A DNA stretch of 7,213 nucleotides from Clostridiales bacterium (GTDB lineage Bacteria; Bacillota; Clostridia; Oscillospirales; Acutalibacteraceae). The stretch is from NCBI GenBank assembly GCA_019417145.1, contig DXVY01000082.1:1-7213 (forward strand), written 5' to 3'. The notes under the pieces were generated by a model. The model searched no databases. It was not told where the DNA came from and worked only from the letters and a program-made list of their open reading frames with translations. The position numbers and the translations under genes were made by a program. Below are positions 1-6,204 of this stretch, piece after piece. Position 1 is the stretch's first letter. Every line of letters starts with the position of its first letter.

Positions 1-423
1 CCAGACGTTATGTGGCTAGGTGGAAAAGGGAGGCTTACGGGCTCGGTAGCTGTACAAGGTGGGCGACCCTGCACCTGCTGGGGGCCGTGCCCGCTTCCAA
101 TCGTTGTATACCCGGGTGGCGGAGGCTCCTTAGTTGGCTCGGTAGCTATACCATTCGGACAGGGCCCCTTTGGCTTGGCCGTGCCCGCTTCCAATCGTTG
201 TATACCCGGGCGGTAGGGTTCCCTTAGTTGGCTTGGCACCTATGCCCTTTCGGCAGGTTATCCCCTCCGGTACAGCTACCGGGCTTTCCAGGTTCCGGTC
301 CCGCCCGGCTCCCCCGCGTCTGGCCGTGCATCCGCGCCCGGGTATTTTACGGTAAGCCGCGCGGGATGGGTTCTCTGCCGGTTGGGCTACTATCACGCAG
401 ATCAGGACGGGAGGAATGCCGTT
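1..423. other. Non-coding, repeat-rich GC-rich leader upstream of the kinase gene
   Basis: I see no credible gene here. Short open frames exist on both strands, but they are rich in Gly, Pro, Arg and Trp, resemble no family I know, and cross the repeat units in shifting frames. The region carries a tandem repeat of about 94 nt (separate entry), a local hairpin at 267-282 (CCGGTA, loop CAGC, TACCGG), and a 12-nt perfect inverted repeat between 44-55 and 270-281. The word GGCCGTGC occurs at 83, 177 and 322, each time followed at some distance by CCCGGG, so a shortened third unit may lie near 322-342. I found no convincing -35/-10 promoter pair. A Shine-Dalgarno sequence (GGGAGGA, 409-415) ends the region. 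It could be a structured 5' leader RNA or an intergenic repeat element. Confidence 0.6.
83..257. repeat. Tandem direct repeat, about 94-nt period, two clear copies
   Basis: Copy 1 runs from 83 to about 163 and copy 2 from 177 to about 257. The first 34 nt of each (83-116 and 177-210) are identical. By eye the next 47 positions match at about two thirds, giving roughly 80 percent identity over 81 nt, including a shared CCTTAGTTGGCT at 128 and 222. A degenerate earlier copy probably lies near 31-60: GGCTCGGTAGCTGTAC at 40-55 matches 136-151 with one mismatch. The period is not a multiple of three, which argues against a protein repeat. The array may continue upstream of the window. Confidence 0.8.
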
Positions 424-1443
424 ATGAAAAACAGATGGCGATATCTGGTGCGTCGCGTCGCCGCGATGACGGTGGCGGCCGGCGCTATAACGGCCGTTTT
501 GCTGCTTCTTTTGTTTTATTGTGCGGCCAGGGGCGCCCTATCCGTTTGGCTGGCGATAGGCATGGCGGCAATCTGTCTAGCGGCGGCGGTCCTGCTGGTT
601 CGCTGGATCATTCGTCCCTACAGGCAGACGCGGAAGTTCCTGGAACTGTTTGTTACCGGCTACACATTGGAGGGTGTCTACGATATGAAGAACCCTTACG
701 ATCTGGCCATGGAACAGGCGATGGAAAAGCTGCGGGTCTTTTTAAGCCAGGAAACCCTTATTGGAGCCGGCAAGCGGCAGGCGCAATACTTGGCGCTGCA
801 AAATCAGATCAATCCTCATTTTCTCTACAATACCCTGGAGGGCATTCGGGGCGAGGCTCTGATGGCGGGGCTGTCCAGTGTGGCTGAGATGACCGAGGCC
901 CTGGCGACCTTTTTTCGCTATACCATCAGCAATGTGGAGAATTTCGTAACGGTTGAGGAAGAGCTGGAAAATGTGGAAAATTATTTTCGTATCCAGCAAT
1001 TTCGTTTTGGCGACCGACTGGATCTAAAGATTCTTTTCGACCGGGCCGACTGGCCGGAAATCAAACGTTGCCGGCTGCCCAAGTTGACCTTGCAGCCCAT
1101 TGCCGAAAACTCCATTATCCACGGCATTGAGCGCAAGCTGGGCCGGGGGACTTTGACCATCAAGCTGGAGCTGACCGAGAAGCGGCTGCTTATCACCGTG
1201 TCCGACGACGGCGTGGGCATGGAGCAGGAACAGCTGCGGGCGTTGGAAGAGCGCCTGCAAATCTGTTCCCTGGATTATATCCAGCCGGACGGGGAGAAAA
1301 AGGGCGGCATCGCCGTGGTCAATGTAAACAATCGTTTAAGGCTCCTCTTTGGAGAGGAATACGGTATCCAAATATACAGCACCCAGGGACTCGGCACCGA
1401 CGTAGAGATTACCCTGCCCCATATCTCCAAGGTGGACCTGTAA
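424..1443 (+). CDS. Short sensor histidine kinase, YesM/LytS type, lacking an extracellular sensor domain
   Basis: Predicted inner-membrane kinase of 339 residues that should autophosphorylate on His and pass the phosphate to a response regulator. Two hydrophobic helices (about 11-33 and 41-63) are separated by only about seven residues. A charged linker (about 64-120) with a loosely HAMP-like start leads into the His_kinase/HATPase_c core. The phosphoacceptor is H132 in NPHFLYNTL. The N box is LQPIAENSIIHG (N229), the G1 box is DDGVGM (261-266), and a G2-like GGIAVVNVNNRL follows at 294-305, so catalysis looks intact. Family members usually carry a Cache-type domain of 200 or more residues between the helices; here it is absent. 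I chose the ATG at 424 because GGGAGGA lies 8 nt upstream; a TTG at 382 in frame is less likely. The pseudo-ATPase gene begins 112 nt downstream with no clear terminator between, so the two are probably co-transcribed. No response regulator is present in the window. Confidence 0.9.
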   Translation: MKNRWRYLVRRVAAMTVAAGAITAVLLLLLFYCAARGALSVWLAIGMAAICLAAAVLLVRWIIRPYRQTRKFLELFVTGYTLEGVYDMKNPYDLAMEQAMEKLRVFLSQETLIGAGKRQAQYLALQNQINPHFLYNTLEGIRGEALMAGLSSVAEMTEALATFFRYTISNVENFVTVEEELENVENYFRIQQFRFGDRLDLKILFDRADWPEIKRCRLPKLTLQPIAENSIIHGIERKLGRGTLTIKLELTEKRLLITVSDDGVGMEQEQLRALEERLQICSLDYIQPDGEKKGGIAVVNVNNRLRLLFGEEYGIQIYSTQGLGTDVEITLPHISKVDL

Positions 1444-1555
1444 GGGCAGGGGGCGCCGGCCGTAAGGGATAATGCGGGCGCGCCGCCGAGAGTCGCCTTC
1501 TCCGTTTTTCCCAGGGGGAGGGCCGTTCGCCGCCTTGCCGGGATGGAGGTTGTCT

Positions 1556-3046
1556 ATGAAAAGAGAAGCGCTGCGGCTGGATCGGGTCACCCTGCTGGAG
1601 GAGGACAGTCCGCTGCTGGACCACTTGAGCCTGCACATCTTTGAAGGGGAGATCTTCGGCCTCGTCTGCCTCAATGCGCACGGCAAGCAGGCTCTGCTTC
1701 GGCTGTTGGAGCAGAATATCCCCCTGCATTACGGGTTTGTATATATGCGGGAAAAGCAGGTCAATACCTATGAAAAGAGCGATTACTCCTATAATAAAGT
1801 AGCCTATATCGGCCATTCCACCGGATTGATCGATAACCTGACCGTAGCGGAAAATATTTTTGTGGTGCGCCGCGGCTATCAAAAATGGATGGTGAACCGG
1901 CGGGTGCTGGACCGGCAGGTCCGCCGGATTTCCGAGGAAACGGGTATTCTGCTGGCCCCAGACCGATACGTGCGCGAGCTGTCCTTTTACGATCGGTTTG
2001 TGACCGCGGCGATGAAGGCCTATATCACCGGCGTCCGCCTGGTTGTGGTGGAGAACCTGGGCCATTATTTGAATCCCTCGGATCTGCGGGCGTTTCACCG
2101 GGTGATGCGGACGCTGGCGGCCAAGGGTATGAGCTTTTTGTACCTGCGCAATCGGCACGACGAGATGTTTTCCTGCTGTGATCGGGCGGCCATCATGGAG
2201 GACGGACGCATCCTGGGCGTGCTGGACCGTTCGCGTATGAACGAGAAGACCATGCGGTCCTACGCCGAGCCCTTGTTCCGGCGTCGGGCGAGGGAAGGGC
2301 GGCAGCCCAGTCTGTCCGATGAGGGGCAGAAATGCCTGTTGAGCCTGCGTCGGGTGGCCTGCGAGCGGGTGCGGGGCCTTTCCTTCGATCTGAAGGAGGG
2401 GGAAAGTCTGGTGTTGCAGGACGGGGACGGATGGGTTATCCGGGATATTATGAAGCTGCTGTCCGGCAGAGCCGCGCCCCAGGCGGGGGAGGTGCTCTTT
2501 GATCGGGCCCCTTTGGAGGACGAACTGCGCCGCCCGGGCCGAATCGCCTTTATCGACGAGAACCCGGCCGAGTCTATGATCTTCCCCGGCCTCAGCGTGC
2601 TGGACAATCTTTGCTTTACCGCCGACCGCAAGCTGCCGTCCATCTGGAGAAGCGCCCGTATTCGGAAAAGCGTCCAACGGGAATATGCCTACCTGCTGGA
2701 TAAGGCGGATTTTGCCAGGGATATTATGTCTCTGCCGGTGCGCGCCCGGCTGGATATCGTATACCATCGGGTGCTGCTCCAGCGGCCCCGCCTGGTGGTC
2801 TGCGCCCAGCCCTTCGCCCAAACGGATCTTTATCTCAGGGCCCACATTCTGGATCTGTTCCAGCGCATCCGGTCCGAGAATATCGCCATGCTGATTCTTA
2901 CCGTCAACCTGCCGGACGCCTTGGCCGTGGCCGACCGGCTGCTGCTGTCTGAGCGCGGCTGTATTAAGGGCGCGTTTAGCAAATCGGAATTTGACGCGGC
3001 GCTGGCCGGAGAAGGCTGGCGAGACCGTACGGGAGAATCCAGGTAA
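1556..3046 (+). CDS. Degenerate tandem-domain sugar ABC ATPase (RbsA/MglA-like pseudo-ATPase)
   Basis: A 496-residue protein that aligns along its whole length with CUT2 sugar importer ATPases such as the intact one at 3418-4923, but has lost the ATPase motifs. In domain 1 the Walker A is GLVCLNAHGKQALL (35-48): G43-K44 remain but Ser/Thr is Q45-A46. The Q-loop Gln is H87, the signature is LSFYDR (142-147), Walker B reads VVVENL with Asp to E166 and catalytic Glu to N167, and the switch His is N199. In domain 2 the Walker A region (GESLVLQDGDGWVI, 282-295) has no GK or GR, LSGGNQQ is LPVRARL, and Walker B Asp-Glu is A417-Q418. Family landmarks such as NLTVAENIF (94-102) and the ADRLLL stretch (459-464) confirm ancestry. 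The frame is open throughout, so this looks like a maintained protein, not a decaying gene. GGAGG at 1545-1549 supports ATG 1556 over an ATG at 1472. Role unknown; a regulatory or scaffolding function with the kinase or a permease is inference. Confidence 0.85.
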   Translation: MKREALRLDRVTLLEEDSPLLDHLSLHIFEGEIFGLVCLNAHGKQALLRLLEQNIPLHYGFVYMREKQVNTYEKSDYSYNKVAYIGHSTGLIDNLTVAENIFVVRRGYQKWMVNRRVLDRQVRRISEETGILLAPDRYVRELSFYDRFVTAAMKAYITGVRLVVVENLGHYLNPSDLRAFHRVMRTLAAKGMSFLYLRNRHDEMFSCCDRAAIMEDGRILGVLDRSRMNEKTMRSYAEPLFRRRAREGRQPSLSDEGQKCLLSLRRVACERVRGLSFDLKEGESLVLQDGDGWVIRDIMKLLSGRAAPQAGEVLFDRAPLEDELRRPGRIAFIDENPAESMIFPGLSVLDNLCFTADRKLPSIWRSARIRKSVQREYAYLLDKADFARDIMSLPVRARLDIVYHRVLLQRPRLVVCAQPFAQTDLYLRAHILDLFQRIRSENIAMLILTVNLPDALAVADRLLLSERGCIKGAFSKSEFDAALAGEGWRDRTGESR

Positions 3047-3051
3047 CGCCG

Positions 3052-3088
3052 GCTCCGGCCGCCCCTAGGGCGACCGGGGCAGCTTTTT
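3052..3088 (+). terminator. Intrinsic terminator after the kinase/pseudo-ATPase unit
   Basis: The stem begins five bases after the TAA stop. GCTCCGG (3052-3058) pairs with CCGGGGC (3074-3080) using one G-U pair. After a C/A mismatch, CGCCC (3060-3064) pairs with GGGCG (3068-3072) around the loop CTA. A run of five T follows at 3084-3088 after a three-base gap. It should end the upstream transcript, which makes the importer genes a separate transcription unit. Confidence 0.85.
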
Positions 3089-3138
3089 CGGCTTATGGCC
3101 CGGCCTATGGCCTATAAAGCGGTGGGGGCGGCGTGGGG

Positions 3139-3300
3139 TAAAAAGGAAATTTATAGCCAGGAATGTAAAAAGCGCACAAAATTTTAGATTAAATTTCGTT
3201 TATAATATTTTGAATCACGAAAAAATCCAAAAAAACCGCCCCACCGTACAAAGAATGCCCCCTTTTAATAGCAGGCGGGTAAAGGTATACTATCTTTGTA
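3139..3300 (+). promoter_or_regulatory. AT-rich promoter region of the sugar importer operon
   Basis: This stretch is clearly more AT-rich than the rest of the window. A perfect -10 box, TATAAT, lies at 3201-3206, but no good -35 box sits 15-19 nt before it. A second candidate pairs TTTTAA (3263-3268, weak) with TATACT (3286-3291) at a 17-nt spacing, which would start RNA near 3298 and give a leader of about 120 nt. Two A-tracts (3220-3225 and 3229-3235) are about one helical turn apart and could bend DNA or act as an UP-like element for the second candidate. Some promoter is expected here because a strong terminator lies just upstream; which box is used cannot be decided from sequence alone. 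Confidence 0.5.
3153..3283 (+). repeat. Imperfect repeated motif, possible regulator-binding site
   Basis: ATAGCCAGGAATGTAAA at 3153-3169 and ATAGCAGGCGGGTAAA at 3268-3283 share ATAGC, AGG and GTAAA in the same order, differing by one inserted base and a variable three-base core. The starts are 115 bp apart. The second copy lies between the TTTTAA and TATACT boxes, where a bound protein would affect the promoter. With only two imperfect copies this could be chance. Confidence 0.25.
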
Positions 3301-3341
3301 GACAAAAACCAGTGGCTGCGGATCGTGAAATATGATAAAAA

Positions 3342-3374
3342 TTGCCGATAGGGCAACCGCCGCCGCGGTTTTTT
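3342..3374 (+). promoter_or_regulatory. Possible transcription attenuator in the importer leader
   Basis: Two small hairpins overlap. The first is TTGCC (3342-3346) with GGCAA (3352-3356). The second is AACCGC (3355-3360) with GCGGTT (3365-3370), loop CGCC, running straight into six T (3369-3374), as in an intrinsic terminator. They share bases 3355-3356, so both cannot form completely at once. The second ends 43 nt before the ATPase start codon. The stems are short, so a weak terminator or simple coincidence are both possible. Confidence 0.4.
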
Positions 3375-3417
3375 CATTTCGCGCCGCAAAATTTATTGGG
3401 GAAGGACGGTGGGACGG

Positions 3418-4923
3418 ATGTCTGAATATATCGTTGAGATGGAGCATATCGACAAGGAATTTCCAGGCGTAAAGGCGCTGGACGATGTATCCTTCCGCCT
3501 GCGGCCGGGCGAGGTTATGGCCCTGCTGGGCGAAAACGGCGCGGGCAAATCCACGCTGATGAAGATATTGAGCGGCGTTTACACCCGCACCAGCGGGACG
3601 GTGCGCATCTTCGGCCAGGAGGTCGGGGACATGACCCCCCGCAAAGCGCAGGAAATGGGTGTTTCCATCATCCATCAGGAACTCAACATGTGTTCTCATC
3701 TGACGGTTGCGGAAAACATTTTTTTGGGCCGGGAGCTGACCAAGAGCGGTATGCTTTCCGAGCGGGAGATGAATCGCCGAGCGAAAGAGGTGTTAGGACG
3801 CCTGCGCATTGATATCTCACCTACGCAGGTGGTAGGAAATCTGGCCGTATCCAAACAGCAGATGGTGGAGATCGCCAAAGCGCTTTCCTTTAACTGCCGG
3901 GTGCTGATCATGGATGAGCCCACTTCGGCCTTGACCTCCAAGGAGATCGACGAGCTGTTCAAGATCATCCGGCAGCTTCGCGATGAAGGCGTAGGCATTG
4001 TTTACATATCCCACCGCCTGGAGGAGCTCCAGCACATTGTGGACCGGGTCACCATCATGCGGGACGGACGGTTCATAACGTCGGGAGATTTTAAGGACTT
4101 TACCATGGATGAGATCATTTCCAACATGGTAGGCCGGGAAATCAAGGAGAAATTCCCCCGCGTAGAATGCCAAAAGGGCGGCGAGATCCTGAGCGTAGAG
4201 CACCTGAACGCCGGCCGCATGGTGCGGGATGTGAGTTTCAAGGTTTACGAGGGCGAGATATTGGGCATCGCCGGGCTGATGGGAGCGGGGCGCACCGAGA
4301 CGACCCGGGCCATCTTCGGCGTGGATCAAAAGGAGTCGGGCGAGGTGGTGCTGGACGGCAAGAAGCTGCGTATTCGCCGGCCGGCCGACGCCATTAAGGC
4401 CGGGCTTGTGCTTGCCCCGGAAGACCGGAAGAAGGACGGCCTGTGCACCAAGCTGAGCATCCGGGAAAATATCGCGTTGCCCAACCTGGATATCCTGTGC
4501 GGAAAATGGTTCGGTGTGGTGGGCCGCAAAAAGGAGGCGGACATGACCGAACAGGCGGTAAAATCGCTGACCATCAAACTGCCCAACGCCGAGGTGGACG
4601 CGGCTAGCCTGTCGGGCGGCAACCAGCAAAAGGTGGTTGTGGCCAAATGGCTGGCCCGAAATTCCCGGGTTGTCATCTTCGACGAGCCTACCCGCGGCAT
4701 CGATGTGGCCGCCAAGGTGGAGATATACAACCTGATGAATCAGCTGAAAAAGCAGGGGATCGGCGTAGTTTTCGTGTCCTCTGAAATGCCCGAGGTCATG
4801 GGCATTGCCGACCGGATCATCGTCATGTGCGATGGCCGGGTCACCGGCGAAGTCTACGCTCGACAGACGACCCAGGAGGAAATCCTGGGATATGCAACCC
4901 GCTTTGAAAGCAAGATCTCATAA
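3418..4923 (+). CDS. Sugar ABC importer ATP-binding protein, tandem NBD (RbsA/MglA family, CUT2)
   Basis: Cytoplasmic ATPase of 501 residues, the usual length, that powers sugar uptake with the adjacent permease. Domain 1 has Walker A GENGAGKST (38-46), Q-loop IHQEL (85-89), signature LAVSKQQ (142-148), Walker B LIMDEP (D166, E167) and switch H199. Domain 2 has the family-typical variant Walker A GLMGAGRTE (R292 in place of Lys), a full signature LSGGNQQK (398-405), Walker B VIFDEP (D422, E423), and Ser in place of the switch His (VSSEMPE, 453-459). This asymmetry is normal for CUT2 proteins. The ATG at 3418 is preferred because GGGGAAGGA ends 11 nt before it; a GTG at 3409 leaves only 2 nt. 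The permease gene starts 13 nt downstream, so the two are in one operon. The specific sugar cannot be read from this protein; ribose, galactose, xylose or a related ligand are all possible. Confidence 0.95.
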   Translation: MSEYIVEMEHIDKEFPGVKALDDVSFRLRPGEVMALLGENGAGKSTLMKILSGVYTRTSGTVRIFGQEVGDMTPRKAQEMGVSIIHQELNMCSHLTVAENIFLGRELTKSGMLSEREMNRRAKEVLGRLRIDISPTQVVGNLAVSKQQMVEIAKALSFNCRVLIMDEPTSALTSKEIDELFKIIRQLRDEGVGIVYISHRLEELQHIVDRVTIMRDGRFITSGDFKDFTMDEIISNMVGREIKEKFPRVECQKGGEILSVEHLNAGRMVRDVSFKVYEGEILGIAGLMGAGRTETTRAIFGVDQKESGEVVLDGKKLRIRRPADAIKAGLVLAPEDRKKDGLCTKLSIRENIALPNLDILCGKWFGVVGRKKEADMTEQAVKSLTIKLPNAEVDAASLSGGNQQKVVVAKWLARNSRVVIFDEPTRGIDVAAKVEIYNLMNQLKKQGIGVVFVSSEMPEVMGIADRIIVMCDGRVTGEVYARQTTQEEILGYATRFESKIS

Positions 4924-4936
4924 GGAGGGATAACCT

Positions 4937-6010
4937 GTGGTCAAAAGATTTTTTACCCGGCGCGGCATGGGACAGGTCATCACCGTAACGGTGGGCCTGG
5001 CCATCCTATTTATCGTTTTCAGCTTTATGAATTCCAATTTCAGCAGTCCCATGAACGTATCCAATCTGCTGCGGCAGATCGTGCCTTTTCTGATTGTGGG
5101 TATCGGCCAGTCCTATGTGCTGATAACCGGTAACATCGATCTATCCATCGGCTCGGTGCTGGGCATGAGCTGTATGATATCGGCCACCCTGATGACCAAG
5201 GGTGTAAATCCCTGGCTGGCGGTGCTGATCACCTTTATCTGCTGTATCGCCGTGGGCGTGATCAACGGCGAACTGGTGGCCCGCTGCAAGCTGCCCCCCT
5301 TCATCGCCACCCTGGGCACCATGACGGTGGCCCGCGGTATTGCCCAGATCGCCAACGGCAACTATAACACGGGTGATATCGGCTCCAAGGTAAACGCCGA
5401 CCTGTTCCGGGACATTTTCTATCGCGGAACGCTGTTTAAGATTGGAAACTTCAGTTTCTACCATATCGTCTGGATCACCATCCTGCTTTGGGTCATTTTT
5501 AACTTTATCTTGAATAAGACCCGGCTGGGACGGCATATCTATGCGGTGGGAAGCAATGTGGAGGCGGCCAAGCTTTCGGGCGTCAACGTAATTTCCACCA
5601 CCACCAAGACCTATGTGGTCTCGGCTATATGCGCCTGTATCGCGGGACTGTACACCTGCGCTACCACCGGCAACGGCACCATGGACGCGGGCAATACATA
5701 TGAGCTGTACGCGGTTGCCGCCTCGGTTATCGGCGGTGTGTCCACGCTGGGCGGACAGGGCCTGTTGTTGGGAACGGTTATCGGCGCGTCCATCTGGGGC
5801 GTGCTCCAGAACGGCCTCCAGTTTGCCGGCGCTCCTGTGGCCCTGCGGAACATTATCATCGGTATCATCGTGGTGCTGGCCGTTCTCATGGACGTGGTTG
5901 TCCGCAGCGGCAAGTTCTCCTTTAAGCGGAAGGCCAAATCCACCACGGGCGGAGGAACCGGCACCGGCAGCCCCGGGGCTGGAGGGAAAAAGCCCGCCGC
6001 CACACCCTGA
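4937..6010 (+). CDS. Sugar ABC importer permease (RbsC-like, CUT2 / BPD_transp_2 family)
   Basis: Integral membrane protein of 357 residues that would form the transport channel as a homodimer with the ATPase at 3418-4923. About eight to ten hydrophobic segments are visible, starting with one near 14-31. Family landmarks are GNIDLSIGSVLG (65-76), the cytoplasmic coupling stretch GRHIYAVGSNVEAAKLSG (198-215) and AASVIGGVSTLGGQG (261-275). The C-terminal tail from about 328 is basic, then rich in Gly, Thr and Pro, and is longer than in typical RbsC proteins. The start is GTG at 4937, supported by AAGGAGGGA 7 nt upstream, which begins within the stop codon of the ATPase gene. The binding-protein gene follows after 194 nt. 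Ligand not assignable from this protein alone. Confidence 0.95.
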   Translation: MVKRFFTRRGMGQVITVTVGLAILFIVFSFMNSNFSSPMNVSNLLRQIVPFLIVGIGQSYVLITGNIDLSIGSVLGMSCMISATLMTKGVNPWLAVLITFICCIAVGVINGELVARCKLPPFIATLGTMTVARGIAQIANGNYNTGDIGSKVNADLFRDIFYRGTLFKIGNFSFYHIVWITILLWVIFNFILNKTRLGRHIYAVGSNVEAAKLSGVNVISTTTKTYVVSAICACIAGLYTCATTGNGTMDAGNTYELYAVAASVIGGVSTLGGQGLLLGTVIGASIWGVLQNGLQFAGAPVALRNIIIGIIVVLAVLMDVVVRSGKFSFKRKAKSTTGGGTGTGSPGAGGKKPAATP

Positions 6011-6111
6011 GCAAATCCCCTATAGGCCCTTCGGCGATCCTGTAAGGACGGGAAACCGCCGGAAGGACGAGAGAGATGGGATTTCAGCGAGGCGTGGCAA
6101 ACGCACCGGAT

Positions 6112-6126
6112 CCCGCCGGGGGCGGG
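6112..6126 (+). other. GC-only hairpin between permease and binding-protein genes
   Basis: CCCGCC (6112-6117) pairs with GGCGGG (6121-6126) around GGG. No T-run follows, so it is not a standard intrinsic terminator. It may slow RNA decay from the 3' end of the permease message or form part of a larger leader structure together with the hairpin at 6144-6171. A small hairpin, GCGT/ACGC at 6092-6104, lies just before it. Confidence 0.4.
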
Positions 6127-6143
6127 GAAGCAGCCCTTTGTAG

Positions 6144-6171
6144 CTCAAGGCTTACCATTCTAAGCCTTTAG
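6144..6171 (+). promoter_or_regulatory. Hairpin upstream of the binding-protein gene, possible mRNA stabiliser
   Basis: AAGGCTTA (6147-6154) pairs perfectly with TAAGCCTT (6161-6168) around CCATTC; two more pairs (C6144-G6171, T6145-A6170) add to it after a mismatch. It ends 33 nt before the start codon and is followed by GTGGAAAACA, not by a T-run, so termination is unlikely. In many importer operons a hairpin beside the binding-protein gene protects that part of the RNA and raises its expression over the membrane components. That role is inference here. Confidence 0.5.
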
Positions 6172-6204
6172 TGGAAAACACAGATATTTTTAGGAGGATG
6201 CAAC

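Noticed and set aside
83..210. CRISPR-like reading of the identical 34-nt segments
   Set aside because: Only two copies are seen, and the intervening segments resemble each other, so this is one longer tandem repeat and not repeats with unique spacers.
382..423. TTG start adding 14 residues to the kinase
   Set aside because: ATG 424 has a well-placed GGGAGGA, and the extension adds no recognisable element.
228..887. 219-codon + strand frame overlapping the start of the kinase gene
   Set aside because: Its product is low-complexity Gly/Arg/Ser-rich sequence, and it overlaps the kinase frame that has clear motifs and a ribosome binding site.
1472..1555. N-terminal extension of the pseudo-ATPase from an ATG at 1472
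   Set aside because: The 28 extra residues are Arg- and Pro-rich and have no match in the family, the upstream AAGGGA is only 2 nt from the ATG, and ATG 1556 has GGAGG at proper spacing and begins where family similarity begins.
1444..1555. Terminator between the kinase and pseudo-ATPase genes
   Set aside because: Only short weak pairings such as CTCC/GGAG around a T-run are present; no stem followed by T residues was found, so co-transcription is more likely.
1409..2845. 478-codon open frame on the - strand across the pseudo-ATPase gene
   Set aside because: It is rich in His, Gln, Pro and Gly, has no recognisable domain, and lies opposite a gene with clear family ancestry; long antisense frames are expected in GC-rich DNA.
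3161..3185. Possible catabolite-repression (cre) site in GTAAAAAGCGCACAAAA
   Set aside because: Aligned on the central CG it misses the conserved TG at the left end and the CA at the right end, so support is too weak.
3817..4629. 270-codon open frame on the - strand across the intact ATPase gene
   Set aside because: It is a shadow of a strongly conserved coding sequence and resembles no protein family I recognise.
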